A stretch of 6,672 nucleotides of DNA from an uncultured bacterium (GTDB lineage Bacteria > Bacteroidota > Bacteroidia > Bacteroidales > Bacteroidaceae), in NCBI GenBank assembly GCA_905215575.1, contig CAJMQV010000108.1, positions 1 through 6,672 on the forward strand. The letters are read 5' to 3'. Both the position numbers and the translations under genes were made by a program. This document shows positions 1 to 4,606 of the stretch, piece by piece. Under the pieces are notes generated by a model. The model searched no databases and was not told the origin of the DNA. It saw nothing but the letters and a program-made list of their open reading frames with translations. Positions within the stretch are counted from its first letter, which is position 1, and every line of letters begins with the position of its first letter.

Positions 1-851
1 GCTTCTGTTACAGAACCCATAGCGATAATTACGCGTTCTGCATCTTCTGCTCCGTAGTAATCGAACAAACCGTATTTGCGGCCTGTGATCTTAGAAATTT
101 CATTCATGTATTCCTCTACGATGGCGGGAACAGCTTCATAGTAGTTGTTGCATGATTCACGGTGCTGGAAGAAGTGGTCAGGGTTTTCGGCCATACCACG
201 GGCAACCGGATTCATCGGATTCAGCGCACGTGCACGGAATTCGGCAAGCGCTTCCTGGTCAACCAACGGAGCGAGATCTTCATTTTCCAGCATTTCGATC
301 TTCTGGATTTCGTGTGAAGTACGGAAACCATCGAAGAAGTTCATGAAAGGAACACGGGCTTTGATTGTGGCAAGGTGTGCAACACCGGCCAAGTCCATCA
401 CTTCCTGTACAGAACCTTCAGCCAACATAGCGAAACCTGTCTGTCGCGCAGACATTACGTCCTGGTGGTCACCGAAAATACACAGTGCGTGAGAAGCCAG
501 TGTACGAGCAGATACATGGAATACGCAAGGCAGGAATTCACCGGCAATCTTATACATATTCGGGATCATCAAAAGAAGACCCTGAGAAGCAGTGTAAGTA
601 GTAGTCAGTGCACCGGCCTGAAGAGAACCGTGAACAGCACCGGCTGCACCACCTTCAGATTGCATTTCCTGTACCAATACTGTTTCGCCGAAGATGTTCT
701 TACGTCCTGCGGCAGCCCATTCGTCTACGTATTCAGCCATTGTAGAAGAGGGAGTGATGGGGTAAATGGCAGCTACTTCTGAGAACATATATGAAATATG
801 TGCAGCAGCCTGATTACCATCACATGTGATGAATTTCTTCTGTTTAGTCAT
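1..851 (-). CDS. nifJ: Pyruvate:ferredoxin (flavodoxin) oxidoreductase, N-terminal 283 residues (runs off the left edge)
   Basis: In this family the enzyme oxidatively decarboxylates pyruvate with CoA to acetyl-CoA and CO2 and passes electrons to ferredoxin or flavodoxin. It is cytoplasmic, uses thiamine diphosphate and iron-sulfur clusters, and is central to anaerobic fermentation. The frame opens with ATG at 851-849 and stays open to base 3, with a partial codon at 1-2. Full-length homologues are about 1,170-1,200 residues, so only domain I and the start of the next domain are here. Diagnostic stretches are YPITPSSTMAEYVDEWAA (residues 30-47), EMQSEGGAAGAVHGS (62-76) and HVSARTLASHA (112-122), followed by IFGDHQDV. 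By analogy with the Desulfovibrio enzyme, Thr33 and Arg116 should contact pyruvate and Glu66 should contact the thiamine cofactor. The start is preceded by an A/T-only leader. I see no exact TAnnTTTG box in the 36-base gap upstream, so transcription may come from upstream genes or from a non-canonical promoter. Confidence 0.96.
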   Translation of the reverse strand, partial: MTKQKKFITCDGNQAAAHISYMFSEVAAIYPITPSSTMAEYVDEWAAAGRKNIFGETVLVQEMQSEGGAAGAVHGSLQAGALTTTYTASQGLLLMIPNMYKIAGEFLPCVFHVSARTLASHALCIFGDHQDVMSARQTGFAMLAEGSVQEVMDLAGVAHLATIKARVPFMNFFDGFRTSHEIQKIEMLENEDLAPLVDQEALAEFRARALNPMNPVARGMAENPDHFFQHRESCNNYYEAVPAIVEEYMNEISKITGRKYGLFDYYGAEDAERVIIAMGSVTE

Positions 852-887
852 AACTAAAAATAATATTTAAGTAAGTAATTTATTTGT

Positions 888-1448
888 TTATTTCAAAAAC
901 GGTATGGAAAGCGGATACTTCCATGTTTTTCCGTTCAGTCCTTTGATACCTCCGATGATGGGGAACAGCAGACAAAGAAAACAGCCTATTCCAAGTATCA
1001 AGAGGAGCAAGATTCCGGCACCTCCGCCGAATATACCCAGCAGAACTGCTAACGGAGAAGTCTGATCATTTGCGTAATCCATGTCGTTTATGGATAAGAT
1101 TCCGCTGAACATGAATATTACAAAAAGTACTGTCAGCGCGATGCCGTACAGGAACCAACTGATGTACCAGTTCAGAATGTATTTGCCTTGGCGATTGACG
1201 AGTATAGAATTCTCTTTACCCATGATCCAGAATACAATAGGGGCAATCCAGCCTACGTATGGTATGAACATGGCGAAATTCATCAGTGCCAGATAAGCAT
1301 TTTCCGTCAGTCCCATAGGAAGTACGGCTGTAGGTTTAGCCGTAGCTTCTTCGTCCAATATCTTTTTCTTTTCTTTTTCGAACTCTTCATCGTTCAACGC
1401 TCCGCTGTCGTGGAGGCGTTTTAGTTGTTCAAGCTTCTCGTAATCCAT
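888..1448 (-). CDS. SHOCT-motif membrane protein with DUF4870/Tic20-like domain
   Basis: A predicted inner-membrane protein of 186 residues and unknown function. Residues 5-31 form a charged helical hairpin (LKRLHDSGALNDEEFEKEKK) that matches the SHOCT motif, usually a short oligomerisation-type element at protein ends. After a short linker come hydrophobic segments at about 51-76, 91-118 and 132-166. Between the first two is the polar loop GKENSILVNRQGKYILNW, which resembles the conserved loop of DUF4870 proteins. I chose ATG at 1448-1446. An in-frame TTG three codons upstream (1457) is possible but less likely, because the ATG leaves the SHOCT motif intact and has the usual A/T-rich leader. 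The stop (TAA, 890-888) is 36 bases before nifJ, and the upstream ATPase ends 18 bases before this start, so it probably shares a transcript with the ATPase. The family assignment is fairly firm; no biochemical role is known to me. Confidence 0.85.
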   Translation of the reverse strand: MDYEKLEQLKRLHDSGALNDEEFEKEKKKILDEEATAKPTAVLPMGLTENAYLALMNFAMFIPYVGWIAPIVFWIMGKENSILVNRQGKYILNWYISWFLYGIALTVLFVIFMFSGILSINDMDYANDQTSPLAVLLGIFGGGAGILLLLILGIGCFLCLLFPIIGGIKGLNGKTWKYPLSIPFLK

Positions 1449-1466
1449 AATGTTCAAGATTTGATG

Positions 1467-2645
1467 TTAATATAAAAAGCCGAACATCCAGAGTGGTATC
1501 TGATTGCCACGACCTATTTCTGCCTTGTGCAAAGCATACGTCACTCCGGGGTTATTCTTAATTTTTGCTCCTTCGCAGCATATTTTGAACGGCATCACTT
1601 CGTCAACCATGAACGAGGTGTTCTTGTCACCCTTGTGCACTTTGTGGTCTTTCCACATCGTGTTTACAAAGAAAGTGTCCAGCACATCCTGTTCTTCCAC
1701 CTTTACGGGGTAGATGGAGTACATCAGGTTAGGGTTGTGCAGCATAATCTTCGAGGGCTTTTTAGGAAACTCTTCCCCTTTGGGATAGACCAGGTTGATC
1801 AGCCGTGCATCGGCCAGATACTTGATGTAGTTCATCACCGTGGCGCGTGATGTCTGTATGTCGCTTGCCAGTTGGCTTACGTTCGGAGCCTTTGGCCCGT
1901 CTACAGCCAACAAATATAATAATTTTTTTATCTTCGAGAGATATTTTAGCTCAATTTGTTTGATAAGCAGGATATCTACTTCTACCATCATGTTCATGGT
2001 CTTGAGCAGATTCTCAGAGAAATTGCGTTTCTCGAGGAAGAAGGGGTAGAAGCCGTGATGGAGGTAGTCTTGAAAATAATCCAGAGGGCGGACTTTGGAA
2101 AGCACCCCTTTGGCTATCTGTTCGTGGCTGCTCAATATCTCTTCGAGTGTGTAGTGACGGAATTTCATCCCTGTTTGCAGGTTCAGAAATTCGCGGAACG
2201 AAAAACCGCGGAGGTTGTAGCTCTTCACGATGTCACGCAATTCCAGGTTTTCTTCTTTGAGCCGCATGACGGACGAACCGGTGAATACAATCTTCAGGTT
2301 GGGGAAACGGTCGTAGCACATACGTAGCTCGCGGCTCCAATCGGGGTGCTTGAATACTTGGTCGATCAGCAGAACCTTCCCACCGCGTTTCTGAAATTCA
2401 TTGGCGAAATCGACAATGCTGTGTCCGGAGAAGTAGAAGTTGTTCATGTTGATAAAGAGGCACGAACGGTCGGTTCCGAACTTCTCCTTGGCGTATTGAA
2501 GCAGGAAAGTGGTTTTTCCCACGCCACGTGTTCCTTTGATACCAATCAAGCGGTCACTCCAGTTTATTTCGTCCATCAGGTCGCGGCGGACCGGGGCATT
2601 GGTGTGCTCAACAAGGTAGGCATGTGTGCGGTAGAATGTTTCCAT
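1467..2645 (-). CDS. AAA-type ATPase (AAA_14-like) with C-terminal winged helix and DUF4143-like tail
   Basis: A 392-residue soluble P-loop ATPase of the large, poorly characterised AAA_14/DUF4143-type group common in Bacteroidales. Walker A is GTRGVGKTT at residues 38-46 (Lys44, Thr45). Walker B is VLLIDQ at 91-96, with Asp95 followed by Gln rather than the usual Glu. A sensor-1-like strand, IVFTGSS, lies at 119-125, and the RGFSFREFLNL block at 146-156 is typical of this group. Residues about 253-290 (APNVSQLASDIQTSRATVMN onward) read as a winged helix-turn-helix. The tail (about 300-392) resembles the DUF4143 region, in which some relatives keep a nuclease-like fold; the catalytic residues are not obvious here. 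The ATG at 2645-2643 lies about 20 bases below the probable transcription start of a strong promoter (2671-2701). The cellular role is unknown. Relatives are often called simply 'ATPase', and I see no toxin, nuclease or transposase gene beside it. Confidence 0.9.
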   Translation of the reverse strand: METFYRTHAYLVEHTNAPVRRDLMDEINWSDRLIGIKGTRGVGKTTFLLQYAKEKFGTDRSCLFINMNNFYFSGHSIVDFANEFQKRGGKVLLIDQVFKHPDWSRELRMCYDRFPNLKIVFTGSSVMRLKEENLELRDIVKSYNLRGFSFREFLNLQTGMKFRHYTLEEILSSHEQIAKGVLSKVRPLDYFQDYLHHGFYPFFLEKRNFSENLLKTMNMMVEVDILLIKQIELKYLSKIKKLLYLLAVDGPKAPNVSQLASDIQTSRATVMNYIKYLADARLINLVYPKGEEFPKKPSKIMLHNPNLMYSIYPVKVEEQDVLDTFFVNTMWKDHKVHKGDKNTSFMVDEVMPFKICCEGAKIKNNPGVTYALHKAEIGRGNQIPLWMFGFLY

Positions 2646-2670
2646 CTCTTATCTTGGGTTTTTCGGGGGG

Positions 2671-2701
2671 CAAATATAAGCCTTTTTTTAGAGATTGCAA
2701 A
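2671..2701 (-). promoter_or_regulatory. Bacteroides-type promoter for the ATPase gene
   Basis: On the minus strand, TTTG (2701-2698) is followed after exactly 19 bases by TATATTTG (2678-2671). This fits the Bacteroides primary sigma-factor consensus TTTG-N19-21-TAnnTTTG. The spacer holds a run of seven A. The expected start point is near 2665, giving a short leader of about 20 bases before the ATG at 2645. It would drive the ATPase and probably the membrane protein behind it. Confidence 0.8.
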
Positions 2702-2802
2702 GTAGAGATAGCAAAATTGTGGTTTCGTTTAGCAAGTTTATCTTTTGCTTCACTTTGTCAAAACGGTATTCCTGATAGGTGGCAGGGGCGTTATTTCGGG
2801 GC

Positions 2803-2836
2803 AATGGCAAGCTGCTTCTGAAAAAACGCAGCCATT
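2803..2836. repeat. Bulged inverted repeat (hairpin)
   Basis: AATG (2803-2806) plus GCTGC (2811-2815) pair with GCAGC (2828-2832) plus CATT (2833-2836). This gives nine base pairs with a four-base bulge (GCAA) on one side and a 12-base loop rich in A. A rival pairing is AATGGC (2803-2808) with GCCATT (2831-2836). No T-run follows on either strand, so it is not an obvious intrinsic terminator. It may be an operator, an RNA structure, or chance. Confidence 0.4.
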
Positions 2837-2883
2837 TCAATCGGGCAATTGTGATTTTGCTTGTCTACTTCAGTGTTTGCTTG

Positions 2884-2891
2884 CAAATATA
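2884..2891 (-). promoter_or_regulatory. Possible second -7 box reading toward the ATPase
   Basis: The minus strand reads TATATTTG here, an exact match to the Bacteroides -7 consensus. No TTTG is found 19-21 bases upstream, so the match is half a promoter. If used, it would give the ATPase transcript a leader of roughly 230 bases containing the 2803-2836 hairpin. In A/T-rich sequence such a box can arise by chance. Confidence 0.25.
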
Positions 2892-2965
2892 AATATTGTT
2901 TTTTGTTTTCGGTAGTTTCTGCCGGTATTTATTTGAAAAAGGGTTTCTTTTGTCAGTTCGAAATG

Positions 2966-2985
2966 TTTGCTCCGGAGAGAGCAAA
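2966..2985. repeat. Perfect 7-bp inverted repeat
   Basis: TTTGCTC (2966-2972) and GAGCAAA (2979-2985) are perfect inverted copies with a six-base loop (CGGAGA). An eight-base palindrome, CTCCGGAG, overlaps the centre. Its form suits a dimeric regulator's operator or a short RNA hairpin. No T-run follows, so a terminator is unlikely. Confidence 0.45.
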
Positions 2986-3015
2986 TAGAGACGGAGAAAG
3001 GGAAAAGAGCCTTTG

Positions 3016-3030
3016 TTGACGGGCTGTCAA
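3016..3030. repeat. Short 5-bp inverted repeat
   Basis: TTGAC (3016-3020) and GTCAA (3026-3030) flank GGGCT. It sits about 18 bases before the first unit of the 22-bp array. At five base pairs it could be chance; it is listed because several such symmetries cluster here. Confidence 0.3.
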
Positions 3031-3048
3031 TCGTCACTCCGGGAGATA

Positions 3049-3152
3049 TGAAGGCTTTGCCCCGAAGAAGTGAAGGCTTTACCCGGGGGAAGTGAAGGCT
3101 TTGTCCGGCGGAAAGTGACGGTTTGCCCCGCATAAAGTGACCTGTTTCCCGG
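3049..3152. repeat. Tandem array of about five 22-bp units
   Basis: Units begin at 3049, 3071, 3093, 3116 and 3138. The first four are 22, 22, 23 and 22 bases long; the last is partial and degraded. The shared core is TGAAGGCTTTGCCCCG followed by a purine-rich end such as GGGGAAG or CGGAAAG. Units 1-3 keep TGAAGGCTTT exactly, while units 4 and 5 drift to TGACGGTTTG and TGACCTGTTT. Copies abut without spacers, which rules out a CRISPR array. A 22-base period is not a multiple of three, so the array is not a protein repeat; it is about two helical turns, which places each copy on the same DNA face. The array ends just upstream of a plus-strand -7 box (3174-3181), at about -35 to -140 from the likely start point. 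Binding sites for an activator or repressor are the simplest reading, but that is inference. Confidence 0.8.
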
Positions 3153-3155
3153 TTT

Positions 3156-3177
3156 TATATGCGTTTTTGTGCATATA
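3156..3177. repeat. 7-bp inverted repeat overlapping a -7 box
   Basis: TATATGC (3156-3162) and GCATATA (3171-3177) are perfect inverted copies around an eight-base loop (GTTTTTGT). The right arm overlaps the first four bases of the TATATTTG box. A protein bound here would cover the space between the -33 and -7 elements, so it is a candidate repressor site. Confidence 0.5.
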
Positions 3178-3181
3178 TTTG
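3174..3181 (+). promoter_or_regulatory. Probable -7 box of the ATP-grasp gene promoter
   Basis: TATATTTG matches the Bacteroides -7 consensus exactly and faces the ATP-grasp gene. The bases where a -33 TTTG should lie (about 3149-3154) read CCGGTT, so the -33 element is missing or very weak, as is common for activator-dependent promoters. The start point would be near 3187, leaving a leader of about 220 bases before the ATG at 3409. I saw no better box nearer the gene. Confidence 0.5.
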
Positions 3182-3408
3182 CAGGAAACTTACCGGCTTT
3201 AACGCTGGTTGTTTCTTGGATAGCAAAGGGCTTGTAAGTGAAAAACCGGAAATGGAAACAAAAGGACAGGAGACGGTGCATTTAAGGAATTAAATGATGG
3301 TTTCTGTCCCCGGGCATGGATATATCTTAGGGTGAAAAAACACGTAACTGTTCGCTGCCATCACTCGCACAAGTTCCTGCGTCCGGATGAACCCTGTTTA
3401 ATTAATTG

Positions 3409-4602
3409 ATGCTAATGACGAATCTGCTTTACTTGTTTAATCCTGATCAGGATCTGGCTCTTGCCAGTGGCGAAGTCAATTATATGCCGCCTGCCTCCGC
3501 CCGCAGAATGGCGGAAGAGTTGGCATTGCTTCCCGTATGGTTTGCGGACGGGCCGTGCAGTGTGCTTGCTCCGTCTGCCTATAATCAGTCTTTTCTGGAA
3601 GAGATGCTCGACTTATTTCCGCTTCCCGCATCATTGAGAACCCAGGCCGAAGATTTTTCGGAAGTCCGTTCGGTGGTTCCCTGGGGATGGAATCCGGCAC
3701 TCCGGAAACGTCTGCTTTCATTGGGAGTACCCGATGCTGCGCTACCTTCGATGGAGGATATAGGACGGTTGCGCGATCTGTCCCATCGTTTGCAAGCCGT
3801 ACAGTTGTTGCCCGGTCTGCAAGTGGATGAAGTGTTTTGTGGAGAGTCTTGCTACCTGACTGCTTTGTCCGACTGCCGGGCATTTGTAGAGAGTCTGGAA
3901 CGCTGTCTGCTCAAAGCCCCCTTGTCCGGAAGCGGTAAAGGGCTGAACTGGTGCAAGGGAGCGTTCACTCCTCTGATAGAGCGTTGGTGTGCCCGGGTTA
4001 TAGAGCAGCAGGGGGGAGTTGTCGGTGAACCTATATATAATAAGGTAGAGGATTTTGCCATGGAGTTTTATTCGGACGGAAAGGGGCGGATTATTTTTGC
4101 CGGATACTCTTTGTTCCGTACCAATGCCGGTGGGGCTTACGAAGGAAACCGGTTGTTGCCTGATGCGGAGATTGAACGAAGATTGTCGGCTTATGTGTCT
4201 GTGGCGGCTTTACACCGGCTTCGGGAGGAGTTGCAAAGACGGTTGTCCGTCTCTTTGGAGACGGAGTATGCCGGTTATCTGGGAGTAGATATGATGATTT
4301 GCCGGTTCGCTCTCCTTCCGGAGTTTCGCATCCATCCTTGTGTGGAGATCAACCTGCGGATGAATATGGGGCTTGTGTCGCGGATGCTATACGATCGTTA
4401 TGTACGACCCGGGGCTGGCGGAACGTTTCGTATCTCTTATCATCCGTCTGACGGGCAAGCATTGCAGGAGCATGATGCAATGAAGGTTGCGCATCCGTTG
4501 CACACCCGAAACGGACGGGTGGTGAAAGGCTATCTGCCATTGGTGCCTGTCCGGAAGTCGAGCCGCTATCGGGCTTATATCTTGGTGGAAACCGGCGGAT
4601 AA
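3409..4602 (+). CDS. ATP-grasp-like protein of unknown substrate
   Basis: A soluble protein of 397 residues. The N-terminus has FNPDQDLALASGEVNYMPP (residues 10-28) and a following LALLPVWFA, which I recognise as a signature of a conserved uncharacterised Bacteroidales family. The centre and C-terminal half show an ATP-grasp plan: LLKAPLSGSGKGLNWC (167-182) as the Lys and Gly-rich nucleotide loop, EPIYNKVEDFAMEFY (207-221) as the ATP-contacting strand, and VEINLRMNMG (312-321) as the Glu-x-Asn metal-binding motif. Family members couple ATP hydrolysis through an acyl-phosphate to join a carboxylate to an amine or thiol; the substrates here cannot be told. I chose the ATG at 3409 (TTG at 3406 and ATG at 3415 are alternatives); its leader is A/T-rich. 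It is transcribed alone, faces the kinase gene tail to tail with 4 bases between stops, and lies behind the repeat-rich region. Confidence 0.87.
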   Translation: MLMTNLLYLFNPDQDLALASGEVNYMPPASARRMAEELALLPVWFADGPCSVLAPSAYNQSFLEEMLDLFPLPASLRTQAEDFSEVRSVVPWGWNPALRKRLLSLGVPDAALPSMEDIGRLRDLSHRLQAVQLLPGLQVDEVFCGESCYLTALSDCRAFVESLERCLLKAPLSGSGKGLNWCKGAFTPLIERWCARVIEQQGGVVGEPIYNKVEDFAMEFYSDGKGRIIFAGYSLFRTNAGGAYEGNRLLPDAEIERRLSAYVSVAALHRLREELQRRLSVSLETEYAGYLGVDMMICRFALLPEFRIHPCVEINLRMNMGLVSRMLYDRYVRPGAGGTFRISYHPSDGQALQEHDAMKVAHPLHTRNGRVVKGYLPLVPVRKSSRYRAYILVETGG

Positions 4603-4606
4603 AGTT

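Larger units (their letters stand above)
2646..3408. other. Long divergent intergenic region without a convincing gene
   Basis: About 760 bases separate the divergently transcribed ATPase and ATP-grasp genes. Reading all frames gives only short open stretches with no recognisable protein; two longer minus-strand ones (within 2870-3281) are translations of the 22-bp repeat array and shift frame at each unit. The region holds the ATPase promoter (2671-2701), a bulged hairpin (2803-2836), a possible second minus-strand -7 box (2884-2891), inverted repeats (2966-2985 and 3016-3030), a tandem array (3049-3152), and an inverted repeat with a plus-strand -7 box (3156-3181). From about 3182 to 3408 lies a probable 5' leader with no structure that I recognise as a known riboswitch. 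Confidence 0.75.

Noticed and set aside
145..782. Plus-strand open frames antisense to nifJ
   Set aside because: They lie wholly inside a clearly conserved pyruvate oxidoreductase frame and their products match no recognisable protein.
1455..1457. TTG at 1457 as the start of the SHOCT/DUF4870 protein
   Set aside because: The ATG at 1448 is three codons downstream, keeps the whole SHOCT motif and is the more usual start.
2803..2836. Intrinsic terminator
   Set aside because: The stem is bulged, the loop is long, and no T-run follows on either strand; no gene ends beside it.
3049..3152. CRISPR-like repeats
   Set aside because: Units abut with no unique spacers, they diverge from one another, and no cas genes are present.
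2870..3281. Two overlapping minus-strand open frames of 84-87 codons rich in Gly, Lys, Pro and Ser repeats
   Set aside because: They are translations of the 22-bp DNA array. Because 22 is not a multiple of three, the peptide changes frame at each unit, and no start signal or known domain is present.
3335..3341. AAAAAAC heptamer as a programmed -1 frameshift site
   Set aside because: It lies at and beyond the TGA (3333-3335) that would have to be bypassed, and joining the frames gives no recognisable protein.
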